Shown here in pieces: positions 1 to 13,402 of a stretch of DNA of 64,000 nucleotides. Each line of letters opens with the position of its first letter. The first letter of the stretch is position 1. Below the pieces are notes generated by a model that did not search any database, had not been told where the DNA came from, and saw only the letters and a list, made by a program, of their open reading frames with translations. Source of the DNA: Argentina anserina (Eukaryota; Streptophyta; Magnoliopsida; Rosales; Rosaceae); the NCBI RefSeq assembly GCF_933775445.1, contig NC_065875.1:4725001-4789000 (forward strand). Direction: 5' to 3'. The position numbers were made by a program, and so were the translations under genes.

Positions 1-3000
1 AGAAGAAAACGACTAACTATACTTTTAGTTATTAACCACGGTATGTATGCAGTGGCACAGAACAACAAAATGATGTTCTAGAGCCTATTTCATGCACAAG
101 AGCAAGGCAAGAAACCCAAGTCTATAGATGCCTACTAGGTACACAAGATTTCTCAGGACCTTTTATGCCGTACGGATGATGGAAGAAGAAAACCACCACA
201 TTAGTCACTAGGGCAGACCTAAACATTTCCCCTCAAAGTACTTCAATAACAAAACCAACAGGGACATGTCCTTACTTACCTACAACACCTATTGATTTCA
301 GGTACAGTTCGCTTGCGGTATCCAAAGTTTGAAACAGCCAGGCATAACCCACATACCTATGATGCAGCCAGGCATACCAATATCAAAGAATCAAAGGAAA
401 TGATTCGACTTCATTCTCTATTACAACTAAGAAGGCAACGTGTGAATATCTAGTTGGCAAATGTACTGCCCATGAACAACAACAAGACAAGAACACAGTA
501 CCGGGAACTCTACAGAAACAAGCCAATGGGAAAAATATATAATCAAGTTCAAAATGTAACCAAGAACATGATGATGAAGAACATATAATCCAAGTCCAGA
601 ATGCAACCCAGTAAATGATGAAGATTGAAGAGGCGCGTACCTGAAAAAGATTCAATGGGGAACCCCGACCACGAGATTTAAGTCGAGCTTAAGTGAATCA
701 ATGGGTTCTCAACCCCTTTTTAACGTTGGTGTCTGAAATATTGGCGAGATTGGAAACAGAAGGGGACTGACTCCTCATTGAATCAGATTTAATCTCAATT
801 CGCCGATACTCTGATGATTATAGATATATATTAATATATTATCTCTTTAATTTTTAATGTTTTTGAGTCTGAACTTCCGATAAAAACCTAGAGTTTATTT
901 AGCTCCACATCTATCTGAATATGGTTCCAAGGCTAGAATGGTAATTTAAAAAGAAGAAGAAAATAATATATGGGGAAGAGAAAGTGTGTTCTAATTTTCA
1001 AGTAATTGACTTCAAATGTGTTGAAATCCGTCGATACTTTTTCATTCGTTGTTTGCAGGAAAATGTTGTATGTTGTTTTGCTTACAAGCTCAATATGTCG
1101 ATGCCGTGTTTTTTACTTCTCGAGTAGGAGGAGTCGGTGGCGTCAAGAGGTAGACTCACATTCCTTCATATCAATATTTAAAACTTTGCCATCTGGAATA
1201 TTTGGGCAGCAACCTTGTAGTCAAATTCCACACCTCAAATGTGGAATGCCCGACTGGAAACTACGGTTGAATTTCCTTTGGTACATGCGTTGGCCACTAT
1301 ATTTCATGGTTTAAAAAACTTTAAGTATTACCGTCATATGATAAGATGAGTCGTTTATATTGTAGATGAATAAATTAAGCATTCAATTTCTGATTTCTCT
1401 TCTAAAAGGAAGAGATGAAGCTTAAATCTGTCATTGCTTTCGATTGTGGTAAGTTCCTGTATGGAATTTTTCTGTTCTCTTGGTATTAAGTATTAACACC
1501 GTTAACTGTGTCTTTGCCAGTATACTTGATTTTTTTTCTTTGACTAGTATACTTGTTTAAAGCAGCATATGGCAAAGAATAGACAAAATGTTTCAGCGCG
1601 CGCCTAGTGCATATATAATTATTATGGTTATTTTTCTTAGCAATTCACGCATCAATGTACGTGACGGTTTCTTATCAACGTACACTTGATAATTATGCAA
1701 GCAGAACAAAGATGGAGCTTCACTCATCATTCTCTCAATAATACGTACCTAACTATCACTAATATTTTCTAGGCCCAAAAAAATAATCCTCTATGAGATC
1801 ATGTTTGAGATTGGATTTCAAATCCTCATATATATATCAACAACTACACTGTTAACTCAGCGTTTGGAATATGGTGTATTCATTGAATCACTTGCCGTGA
1901 TTTAAGGGGTTCTAATGCTTAACTTCACAATTTATTTTTTATTTTTTGATTAACTTCACACAAGTTTCTTCTAAACTACTAGATGAAACTATCTTAGCGT
2001 TGGACGACATTGCCTCTTCAATATTAACTTGAGGCACAAAGCGAGCCATCGATCACTTCATTTGTGAGAAGGACTTTCATATATTCCTATACATGGAGTT
2101 TCAAATGCAATGCACAATTCCAGAAGCTTAGCTAGAGTACACACAGCGGCCATGTGCTTGACACGTCCCTAATCGTCTAGAACATTGGCCGGGGCATCTT
2201 CTTCACCCTTGTGTATTTGACGTCGGCAGTATTGTTAATTAGAGTCCATCGTAATTCTGTGGTGGGCATCGTCATTGACTCATTGACCCTAAAATAGAAA
2301 GAATACTAAATCACATCAACCTTATCGCTCTCTAATAGAGCATCTTCTATAAATAATTACGTCGCTCACCCAAACTAGGAGTTCAATGGTTCATAAAATA
2401 GGGTTATCCATTGACGCTGTCCAGGGATGTGAGGCTGGCCAATTGATGGTCGTGCCTTGCTGGCTGATGGTGGTGGAATCAGAGAGGAAGGCTACTCTGC
2501 CTACTCATGAGACCGATGTTTGCATGGAATTTTATGTTGTAGATTATGGTAGGTTAGTTATAGGTCTAGTTTAGTATTTTTCTGGCTTTTTACAGGAATC
2601 CGCTACTGTTGTGTTTTGAAAATAATCGTATGTATGTCGGTACGTGAATTAAAGTAGTGGGTTTTGGTGAATTAATTCCATAAGCCGCTTGCAAAGGCTG
2701 CTTCAGTCACCTAGTTGAGTCGTTAGATGTGACACCGCTATATTGTCGTCAAATGATCTATTTTAACACCGGTTAGTTCGTGTTGTCAATGTAATGGAAG
2801 TTACATAAACATATATACTAATACTTATGGAAAATAATGTTTTGAGTATAAAATAATAAGTTGGTTGCATTGCGAAATATGAAATTTTCATGGTTGCACC
2901 TTTTCGATTTTTGTCCCTATAACAATTGATTCCAAGTAGGGAGAGGAGTGAGACATTTTTATCCACCAACGTCCGATATCAAACATTTCGATCCAAATGG

Positions 3001-3279
3001 TTTATCACATGATAAAATATGAAAAAAGAAAAAGAAAATAAAATAAAAAAATCAGGAGCCGACGGTTAAAAATGAATATTTTTATTTATTCATATTTCTA
3101 AACTCATATTATGTGTTTTTTATTAATTCATATTTAGATAATAATTAAGTAATTGAACACATGACTCGAGTTTAAAATGATGAACACAAAGTAGACAAAT
3201 GAACAGTGATATGTAAATTTGTTTATAATCCCAAATGTAACGGGTTGATCGAAAGCCCTGTATTATTTGAAGAGCAGCG
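1..3279. other. Left flank, no confident gene
   Basis: I see no coding region here that I would defend. Short open frames at 383-655 (-), 1006-1314 (+), 2386-2574 (+) and 2763-2969 (-) lack recognisable domains, conserved splice context or coding-like composition. On the minus strand a good donor (CAG followed by GTACGC) lies at 643-644, downstream of a pyrimidine-rich stretch. This could be the non-coding first exon of a minus-strand gene whose body lies left of the window. That reading is weak. Confidence 0.4.
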
Positions 3280-3308
3280 CTTCTAGAAGGGGGCGGGGCT
3301 TCTAGAAG
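3280..3308. promoter_or_regulatory. Twin CTTCTAGAAG palindromes flanking a GC-box-like core
   Basis: The 10-bp palindrome CTTCTAGAAG occurs at 3280-3289 and again at 3299-3308, separated by a G-rich nonamer containing GGGCGGGG. TTCnnGAA is the core geometry of a heat-shock element. Two identical copies 19 bp apart (about two helical turns) sit about 390 bp upstream of the cycloartenol synthase start codon. The sequence is seen directly; heat-shock-factor binding is inference. Confidence 0.4.
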
Positions 3309-3690
3309 ACCTCATACACCCTCTCCCTTTTGATCTATCTAGGGCACACCACAGTATCATATATGGAAAATTAGAATCCAGCTAGGTCTGTTCCTTCTCC
3401 CTTGTTTGGTTGCACATAAAAAATACTCATATAACTCATTACAAAACTCTCAAAAAATTACCCACTTGCCAAACAAACCCGAACACTCTGCAATCTGTCC
3501 CCCCACTATGACGCCAACTGCCACATGGCCCCCTCTCGCTCTCAATCCACAAATGCCAAATCACACACTCCTCCACAGTCTTCTCTCTTCTCTCTACAAA
3601 TAGCCTCCATTTGAATCCGATTTGAAATCCGGCGACTCTGCTTCTTCAGATCTCGGAAACTCCACGCCGCCGATCGCCGGTTTTTGCAGA

Positions 3691-6600
3691 ATGTGGAAGC
3701 TGAAAATCGCCGAGGGAGGGAATCCGTGGCTCCGGACGCTCAACAACCACGTCGGCCGCCACGTCTGGGAGTTCGATCCCAAGCTCGGAACGCCGGAGGA
3801 GCTCGAGGAGGTTGAGAAGGCTCGCGAGGACTACCACAACCACCGCTTCGTCCACAAGCACAGCTCCGATCGCCTCATGCGCATTCAGGTCTGATCGGTT
3901 CTTGCTTTACTGTGAAGTTTACTTCGTTTAGCGATCTAGTAGCTTCTGGTCAAGTCCAGAAGTCCTGTATTGATTTTGATAATGAGTGTTTTGCTTAAGT
4001 CAGAATTGAAGTTGACTGGAATTCTGGTTTGACTATGGATTGCGTGATGGTGTGAATTTGCTGAGTTTATAGTGTGAATTTGTCTTCTAAAGTGCTTTAT
4101 ATTGCGTCACGAATCGTTGGTCTGATCAGATACTAGCTTTGAATCTTGTAGAAGTGTTTGTCTAATTTGATGGAGAATTGGAGATGTATAATTTTATATT
4201 TATTGAGATATGTTGATCTGGTTGTTATTTCCTGATTCAGAAAATTTTGAAGTCAATGATAGGTACATCTGCAAATAGTTAACTAAGATAGTGTTACTTA
4301 AAGTATAGAATATTCATATGTGATCTGTGTTTTTTCGTATGGATTTAAATTGCTCTATACTGTTTCCAGCGTAGTTGTTATTTTTATTTTTGGATGCTGC
4401 TGACTCACGTCTTCGCCGGCCTTAAACACTGAAATAAGATAACATAATTTTGATGCCGTTTCTTGTTCTATCAAATTGTTAGTTACTGTAAGTCTGGGGT
4501 CTTTTGAAATTGTAAATTGTGCCAACGTAGAACACTACAAGTCATGAAGTCAAGGGGCAATAAGATTTGATCAGCTTTGAAAAGCCTGTTGTACTATTCT
4601 AAAATTTTTGTCACTGGGGTTTCATTATCACTAGAACTGAATAAATCTTGTGAAACGTAGACCTTAATTTCATTTTAAATGGGAAAGGGCAGACTGTGTA
4701 GAATACTTCTCGGTACTAGTCTTCCAGAAAAAGCGACAAATATGTTCAAATCGTAATACATGTACAGTTTGCAGGTACTGGCAACAATTCATAATTGTTG
4801 AACCTTAACACCAAATTATAATTTGTTTAAAAAACCATTGTTATGATTTTGGCTGTATGTAAGTTCAATTCCCTACAATTATCAGAACTTTATGAATTGA
4901 TTATAATCACTCGTTTCTTATAGTTTGCCAGAGAGAACCCAGTTAAGGATGTTTTACCCCAGATCAAAGTAAAGGACACGGAAGATTTGACTGATGAGAC
5001 AGTTACCCATATTTTGAAAAGGGCAATAAATTTCCATTCTACACTTCAAGCCCACGATGGACATTGGCCTGGGGACTATGGGGGTCCCATGTTTCTACTG
5101 CCTGGCCTGGTAAGTGCTGATGTTTCAAATTGACTCCTGTGTTTTGGATAAAATGCAAGTCATCCTAAAAAGAGTACACATGAAACTACTATTATAATTC
5201 TTCCTTGTACAATAAGTGGTACTATTACTTATTGTAATTTTTGACATTTATCCTCATCAAATGATCAGGTGATTACTTTGTCCATCACTGGGGCACTGAA
5301 TGCAGTCTTATCAGATGAGCATAGAAAGGAGATATGTCGATACCTTTACAATCATCAGGCAAGAATGTAGATTTTAACTTTAGGACTTCCACATCTCTTT
5401 CACGTTTATCAGAGCTTTCCTTCTCTCAAGCTTTAGTGTATCAATGTATATAAGTTAATTTAGATGTATAAATGCAGAATGAAGATGGTGGGTGGGGGTT
5501 ACACATAGAGGGCCCCAGTACCATGTTTGGTAGTGTCTTGACTTATGTAACCTTAAGGTTGCTTGGTGAAGGGGCTAAAGATGGCAAAGGAGCGATGGAG
5601 TCAGGGCGTAAATGGATTTTGGATCATGGGAGTGCCACAGCAATTACATCATGGGGGAAAATGTGGTTATCAGTTCAGAACTTAACCTTCATCTTGTTGG
5701 TCTAACAAACCATCAAGCCTACATTATATTATATATGGAAGGATTCTACATATCAGCAATCTAGTTCAGATCTTTAATCCCTGGTATATCGGTGATTGGT
5801 ATTAGGTACTTGGAGCATTTGAATGGTCTGGCAATAATCCCCTGCCTCCTGAGATATGGCTTCTCCCTTATGTACTCCCTATCCATCCAGGTTGTTTCTC
5901 ATTTATCCATTTTATGCAGATGAGTGTTTATGTGTGTGTCGTCATGTATGCATGTGCCCACATCATTTCTGAAATTATGTGATTGTCCCTTATCAAGTTA
6001 TCAGCTGAAAAAAAAAAGGGGGAATAGACAAATTCTATATTTTTTTCTGAAGTAGCTTAAAGCCACTTTACATTTTAAACTTGTTATGTACCATTTAGTT
6101 ATGTTAATCACATAGCTTAGTTGGTCTTTCTCAACTGGGAATAAAAGTATAGAATGCATGATCTGTTCCAGATATAAATTTGTTATTGTTATGAGCTATT
6201 TGAGTTAATGTTGAAATACCAAGCTCTGGGCGACTTAAGTTGACATATTCCCTTCGGTGTGACATACCTTTTGTTAATAATAAAGAAATATGCTGTACTC
6301 TGGTGGTTTTTTCCTTTCCTTCTTGAATTTAGGTTACGATTTCAGAATGTGATCTTTGTTCTACAATGGAGATTTCAACTTTCTGTGCTAGCATATTTGC
6401 TGTTCAGTTGAAATGAAGTTGCATTGTGCATTAGATGGTGTGCTCTAATTCTTAAAGTTCAACTGATTACATGTGGGCTGTGGCATATTTGAGACAATTG
6501 CTTTGATCTTCAAACATCTCTGTAGCAGAGAAACTGATTTTCCTTTTGCTCTGCAGGAAGGATGTGGTGTCATTGCCGCATGGTCTATTTGCCAATGTCT

Positions 6601-9600
6601 TACTTGTATGGAAAGCGGTTTGTTGGTCCAATTACACCAACAGTTTTGTCTCTGAGGAAAGAGCTTTTTAATGTCCCCTATCATGAAATAGATTGGAACC
6701 AGGCACGAAACGAGTGTGCAAAGGTTGGTCAATTGACATCAGACTAGAGCTACAATTTTGTTTATAACAAATCATGGGGAATATAATGTATTTGCCAATG
6801 TCAATAGAATATGCATATGCTGCAATTACTGCTGGGTTTCACATTTTATAGATGCAGTTAAGTATAATAGTCATTATTATTACTTTTATTTGTTGTGCTA
6901 TGACCGGGTAATCAGGTATATTTATATGGTATAGGAGTTCAAGTGGGTTGATAATTTGTATTCAAGTTCCTTTGATTACAGTTCTCATTTATCTTTTGTT
7001 CAGTCAATTTACAGTTAAATACTGAATTTTTATTTAGTTAAGAAAACACATTTATTTATTGTTGCAGGAGGATTTGTACTATCCACACCCCCTTGTACAA
7101 GACATACTTTGGACCTCTCTTCATAAGGCTGTTGAACCAGTCCTAATGCGATGGCCTGGAAAGAAGTTGAGAGAAAAGGCACTGAAAACTGCAATTGAGC
7201 ACATACATTACGAAGATGAGAATACTCGTTATCTTTGCATTGGGCCTGTGAATAAGGTATGCAATTAAGCATTTAATTGGCACAGAAACTTGTCTGTTAA
7301 GGGGACTGGACTTAATCTACCGAGTCCTGCCACTTATACTGTATTAAAAGTATGGATATTTAAGCAGGAAAATAGAAGTAGGGCGTGGAAAGGGTAATAA
7401 AAGAGAAGGACAGGAATTTGTAACATTTTGTATTCCTTGCACTCCTACTATGAATACATATGTTGGGAGATCTTGATGGAATAAAATCTACCTTATTTCC
7501 TGTTCTAACCCATATCCCTTTACCACATGATGGACCTCCTCTCTTTCCATCCTTTTAACCCCTCCCACTTCTTCTCCTAACAAAGTTGGTGCTAAGTGTT
7601 ATCAACAATTTAGTTGGACACTCTTGGTTGACTATATAAATAGTTGGGTTGTAAAATGCCTTCTATGATCTCTAACTTTTGTTCAATTTTTGTCTTCGAC
7701 CAAATGCCAATGTCCATTCCAATCTACTATTTTCCTGGATGACTTTTCAATATGATTTTTTTTACTTGTTCACTTTCCTTTCCTTTTCAGTGGTTGTGTA
7801 ATTGTTTATGTTTACATAGCCAGGATATACTTTGCACCCTCTTGTCACATATTTATATTTCTTGGTTAGAGTTTACTAACTTTGAGTTGCAGGTGTTAAA
7901 TATGCTTTGCTGTTGGGTGGAAGATCCGAATTCAGAGGCTTTCAAGTTGCATATCCCAAGACTCTATGATTATCTATGGATTGCTGAAGATGGCATGAAA
8001 ATGCAGGTAGAAATACTGCTGTCTCTTTGAACAATTTATGACGAGGGAAACTGTAAATCACTCCTTTCTTGCTCAAAACTGACTTTTTTCTGTTTCAATT
8101 GAAGTGCTTGGTGGTTTATGAACTTTTGCCATAGTGTTTGTTGGTTTATGGAAACCACTTTGTAGCCCATCCACCAAACACTAAATTTTTTTATATATAA
8201 TTTCTTTTATGTTATTTTATTTTGCATTTTGTTTTGTTAGTGCATGTCCATTGCCACTTTCAAGCGGTTTGAATTGCTCAATTAAAATTTTGCCATTACT
8301 TTATATTACCACAGTTACTTAAATGACTTTTCTTTAAAGACCTGGATGTAATAATTTGTAGGGGTATAATGGAAGCCAGTTATGGGACACTGCTTTTGCT
8401 GTTCAAGCAATCGTATCAACCAACCTGGTTGAAGAATATCGTTCAACTCTTAAAAACGGACATAAATTCATAAAAGATTCCCAGGTAGAGTTCTTCGTGT
8501 ATCTGAATTTGTCTTGCTTCATGTAATTTAGTTTATTTTTCATCATTTTTCTAATTGAGACTTTAATTTTATCAAGGTTTTAGAAGATTGCCCTGGTGAT
8601 CTCGACTTCTGGTATCGGCACATTTCAAAGGGTGCTTGGCCTTTCTCTACTGCTGATCATGGATGGCCCATCTCAGACTGCACAGCAGAAGGGCTGAAAG
8701 TAAGTATTGATGGAATTTAACATATTGCATTTGCCTATTTATTGTTACTTATTTAAAATTCTTATCTTTTGCAGGCTGTTCTAGTCTTGTCAAAAATCCC
8801 ATCAGAAATTGTTGGTGAACCCCTAGATGCGAATCGGTTGTATGATGCCGTCAATGTCATACTCTCATTGCAGGTTAGGCAGACCGTAATAAGATGTAGA
8901 AATGTGTTATTTTTAACCACATCATTCATAATAATTGCTTACAGCTATATAATTTTACTAAAATTAACCTGATTGTAGAATGGAGATGGTGGCTTTGCGA
9001 CTTATGAACTCACAAGATCCTACAGATGGTTGGAGGTAGCCTCATTTTTTATGATTCTACGTTGTTTTTACTGCCCTTTATGACTGTAAGCGGTTGCAAT
9101 AAGATTTTGTAGGGCATTCGGTAACATGAGTGCCTGTTACAATCTCTTGATCTTAGATGGAATGATAGGTAAAATTTTGTTTGATCCCATTATTTGAAAC
9201 ATCTTTCTACACGAGCTCTGTGTGCAATGCAATCCTATTGTTTTGAAGTTAATAATATTAAGAAGAACCACAACAATTAGAAAGTATCTATGACTATCAT
9301 TCTTAATACTATATATGTATATGTATAAATTAATAATTACCATTCTTAATTGGCAAGCAGTTGTAGTTTAAGCTGTAAAAACCTAATCCTTGACTCCTTG
9401 AGTTAGCATTAACAGTTGGGCTGCTAAGCATCTGTTATATGCTGTCTTTTATGTTAAAGAGGATTCCTTGTCTGCTTCCTTGTTTTATAATGCCTTTTGT
9501 TCTAATAAAAAGCTGTTTCTTAAAAAAAAAAAGGTTTCTATAACTATTGATATAAAGGTAAAGATTCTCAAAGAGAACTAATATATTTCATGTGATAGCT

Positions 9601-12588
9601 GTTCCAACTTTCACATCCCTTGAGTTTGCCAGAGTGATGCCACTGATTTCATCTTAGAGATCAGTTTTGCAGATCACCGGATGTAGATTATGTCTTCATC
9701 ATCAACAGGAAATCTTTCTGGCCTTTTCTCCTAGAAAATTCGGCAAAAAGTCGTTTTTGCATGCTTACATGACTCATTAGATTCTTTAAGGAAGCCTTCC
9801 GTTCATCTTGGCCCAAATTATAGAACCTGTTGCAATGGATTATGGATTTCAGCAGTAGATTCCGGAGATAATAAAGACTTAAATGTATCTCACTGTTATT
9901 TTTTTCTTACCAGTTGATCAACCCTGCTGAGACATTTGGTGACATTGTTATTGATTATCCGTGAGTATCAGCACCTTGAACTGCATTAGTTGCTAACTGA
10001 ATGTAACTCTTGTATTGTGTTTCCGATTTTTAATTGTATTGGTACTTGTTTCATGTCTTTGTAGATATGTTGAATGTACCTCGGCTGCGATTCAAGCTCT
10101 GGCATCGTTTAGAAAATTATATCCTGGTCATCGGCCGCGAGAAATAGACCAGTGCATCAAGAAGGGTGTTGAGTTTATAGAGAAGATACAGGAGTCTGAT
10201 GGCTCATGGTTTGTTCCTACTTTTAGTATTTTCTAACCTCCTTCCAGATGTTATATATTCTATGTTGTGTCATTTAAAAAAATTCCTAGTCCATTTATAA
10301 GGTTTACAGTGTATTCACACCATTTATATCCATAATTTCTGCGCAGGTATGGTTCTTGGGGTGTTTGTTTCACTTATGGTACATGGTTTGGGGTAAAAGG
10401 ATTGGTGGCTGCTGGAATGAACTACAACAATAGTTCTAGCATTTGTAAAGCTTGTGATTTTCTGCTATCCAAACAGCTTGATTCTGGTGGCTGGGCAGAG
10501 AGTTATCTTTCATGCCAAAACAAGGTTAGGTCTTTCTAATTAATATATTTCATAAACAAATAGTTTGTATATGTTCCTCAGCAATCCTGAACTATTGTAG
10601 TTGATCAGTTTAACACTGGATTACATTTATGTTCTGTTTAGCTCTCAGCCCCTTTGCACTATCATTTCTTTTAGATATATCAAGGCATATTTCTCCCCTG
10701 TCATGATGGGGTTGCTAGGACCCAGAACCTTAGTTTGGCCCGTTTCCTTATCTGTAAACTAACTGTTCTATCTACTCATCCTAGTTGCCCTTTAAAAAGT
10801 ATGCCAGTCCTATCATATCTCTTGTATGCTCAAAAGTCCAGTATCTTTTGTTGCATGGAGTATAAATTCTGGTAGACTACTTCTACTTTAGCAGCCTCAT
10901 GGTATTCTTTAATGGGACACATGTAGATAGTGTTGTTCGTGGACATCTTCCCCAAGGTTTTAAGTTATTCCAGTTTAGACTTTTCTTTAAAGGCTTTCAG
11001 TTGGTTTAATATACGTCAAGCAAAAAGTGTGTACAGTCTTAGAAACCTCTGTTCTTCTGATCATTGGTGTGTAGTTATATTGGACACCCTGTGAAATTCT
11101 AGGTAGTAATTTAACATAAACTTGCTCATAAAGGCAACTCTGAGGTGACGTGATACTACTAAATAGGTCCCAGTAATTAAGTTTTTCACGTGTTCTAATG
11201 TTTCATGTCTTCTAACGATTTAATTCTGTCCATGCAGGAGTACACAAATCTTAAGGGAAATAGGTCTCATGTGGTAAACACTGGATGGGCTATGTTAGCT
11301 CTTATTGATGCTGGGCAGGTAATGTCTGTGTTTATTTAGATTCATGATATTTAATGTCTCTGTGTTTACTTAGATTCATTATGAGTAGGACATGGGTTAT
11401 TCTTTTCATATGTTGATCAGCAGTCCGCAGATTGACATTGCGCATACAATACCTTACTGTTCAGCCTGGTAGTAGATTAACGACATTATAGACAACATAA
11501 GCCTATCTACATCTACCATTTGACTTAGTATACAACCATTTTTCAAAAAGAGGTTCTTTGACAGTGAACCAACAGTCCCAACAAACCTAATTCTCATTAT
11601 TCCCTTGAAATTCTGCCTTTGAACACAATTCCTCAGAAGCTTTTATGCTCTTTCCTCCACTCATATCAATTTAATTCGGATGCACTGCCTTACTTTGACA
11701 ATCTTCTTACTATGATACTGATATATGTTGGAGCAGGCGGAAAGAGATCCAACACCATTGCACCGTGGGGCTAGATGTTTGATAAATTCTCAAATGGAGA
11801 ATGGAGATTTTCCTCAGGAGGTACTTCACTGTTCATTAACAATACTATCTTGGATAAATTACTTGAGAACAAATAGTCTTCAGCCCCCTGTTTTAAGCAT
11901 GCTTCATGGCTTTTTGTAATCTAATGAAAGAACGGAAGTGAGCACAAGATATTCACATATTGGGGTCGGGATGTGACTTTTGAAAAGTAATGACATAGCT
12001 AAAGCTGAATAATCAATGGAAAAATGAGCACATCATAATTAATCAGTGTTTAAAAATTTAACCACGTTTCTATGAGATCTACATTTCTTTAAGATGAATC
12101 ATAATTCATTGCTTTGATAATTCATTTATGAATAACTTATTTATAGCATGCGCAAAATAATAGAAAATTCCTCATACTATAGATACTAAACTAAGGATGA
12201 ATACATACTCACAGTTTTAGTTTAAACTATGTGTAACAAATATTTTTATTTATTAATTCGTTGTGTGATGAAAAAATTGACACATTTTGTTGTAAAATTA
12301 TATGAACATCTTTCACACTACTCTCAAATCATTGCAGTATTGATTTACTATATATGGAGGAGTTCTAAATTATCGATAGGATTAGTGTTTCTCTGTTGTG
12401 TTGTGAAGAAGTAAAAGTGGTGAATACTACCACAAATTGTGGTAAGACCGTTTTCTTATATTTTATATTTACAGGAAATCATGGGTGTCTTCAACCGGAA
12501 CTGTATGATCGCTTATTCTGCATACAGAAACATATTCCCCATATGGGCATTGGGAGAATATCGCTGCAGGGTGTTGGGATCTTCATGA
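3691..12588 (+). CDS. CAS1: Cycloartenol synthase (oxidosqualene cyclase), 18 exons, 757 aa
   Basis: Cyclises 2,3-oxidosqualene to cycloartenol, the first committed step of plant sterol synthesis, on the ER membrane. Exons: 3691-3888, 4924-5109, 5269-5358, 5478-5672, 5806-5890, 6557-6723, 7068-7256, 7893-8006, 8362-8484, 8577-8699, 8775-8873, 8979-9035, 9914-9960, 10065-10208, 10347-10524, 11238-11318, 11737-11820, 12475-12588. The start is the ATG of [10 protein letters not shown], as in the family; the open frame extends upstream without another ATG. DCTAE with the catalytic Asp at residue 483 is present, as are QW-type repeats. Tyr410, His477, Ile481 and Tyr532, the residues known to favour cycloartenol over lanosterol, all match. 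Length agrees with the roughly 759 aa of Arabidopsis CAS1. Intron 3 uses a GC donor. The C-terminus (RVLGSS) differs from the usual ending. No disruption is seen. Confidence 0.96.
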
Positions 12589-13030
12589 GCCATTAATTTG
12601 TAAAGCATCAACAGTCGCCAGCGTATTTCACAAGTTCATTGGCACTTCTTTGTGAGCTTAACATTACAATCTGCTTCTCAATCTAAGTGGGATCTCAAAG
12701 CTACCTCCTTCATCAATCCGGCCCCATTTGATTGTGGTTGGCCTGCATTCCACTTATGATCGGATAGGTTTCAGTATGCATGAGGAATCAACACATCTTG
12801 TTTAGTCCTTGTTTATCTTTTGGAAAGAACAACCAATCCCCATTTGTAAATTGCCAGTTGCTTCAAGGGGTACTCTTTTGAATATAGTACTTCCCTTGTA
12901 GGTTTGCCTGGGATTGCTGAATTCTGAATGCTGATGAATAAACTCATTGGACAAGTTCTTTACAACGGAATATCTTAGAAAGGAAATCATTTCAATTTTG
13001 CAGTTTCAGTTTCTGTTTCAGTTTCTGTTT
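12589..13030. other. 3' flank of cycloartenol synthase
   Basis: Probable 3' UTR and flank of the cycloartenol synthase gene. Near 13000-13036 there is a short imperfect array of TTTCTG/TTTCAG hexamers. No other coding signal is visible. Confidence 0.4.
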
Positions 13031-13043
13031 CTGTTCTGTACTT

Positions 13044-13402
13044 TTGGTTGCTGAGCATGTAGTTTCGGGTACTGTTCCAAAACAAAACGCAATGTTTGAT
13101 GAGGTCTTTTGGAATTGGATTCCGCGTGACGCTAACCGTTCAGTGGAAGCTGCGGCCAAGCTTGCAATGGTGTTGTTGTGCTCTTCGGAGTGGGTGGATA
13201 CACCCCCAACTTGTGTTGAGGAACGACGGCCTGCCAGGTCCGCCGTAATGGCCTGGTGCTCTGTTCTGTTTGGGGTGTGTTAGTTTGTTTGATTTGTTTG
13301 TTCTGCCTTTTTCTGTTTATTGCTTCTGTGTTGCTCTGTATTGATTTCTTGCTTGGGGTGTGCCCTTTTCTAAATGAAGCTTCGAATTGACCAAAAAAAA
13401 AA
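13044..13402 (+). mobile_element. 5'-truncated LINE retrotransposon, RNase H end and poly-A
   Basis: The frame 13044-13283 reads WNWIPRDANRSVEAAAKLAM followed by a CSSEWVDTPP segment. This resembles the C-terminal end of the RNase H domain found in plant LINE polyproteins, where W-I-P-R-x-A-N and A-D-x-x-A-K-x-A are typical. About 110 bp of untranslated sequence follows and ends in a run of about 10 A at 13392-13402, as expected for a target-primed insertion. Only the 3' end remains, so the copy is dead. I could not identify clear target-site duplications. Confidence 0.6.

Noticed and set aside
1006..1314. 102-codon plus-strand frame
   Set aside because: No domain, no coding-like composition, and not supported by splice signals.
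3622..3690. Extension of cycloartenol synthase upstream of [10 protein letters not shown]
   Set aside because: The extension begins at TTG, and the family starts at the ATG at 3691.
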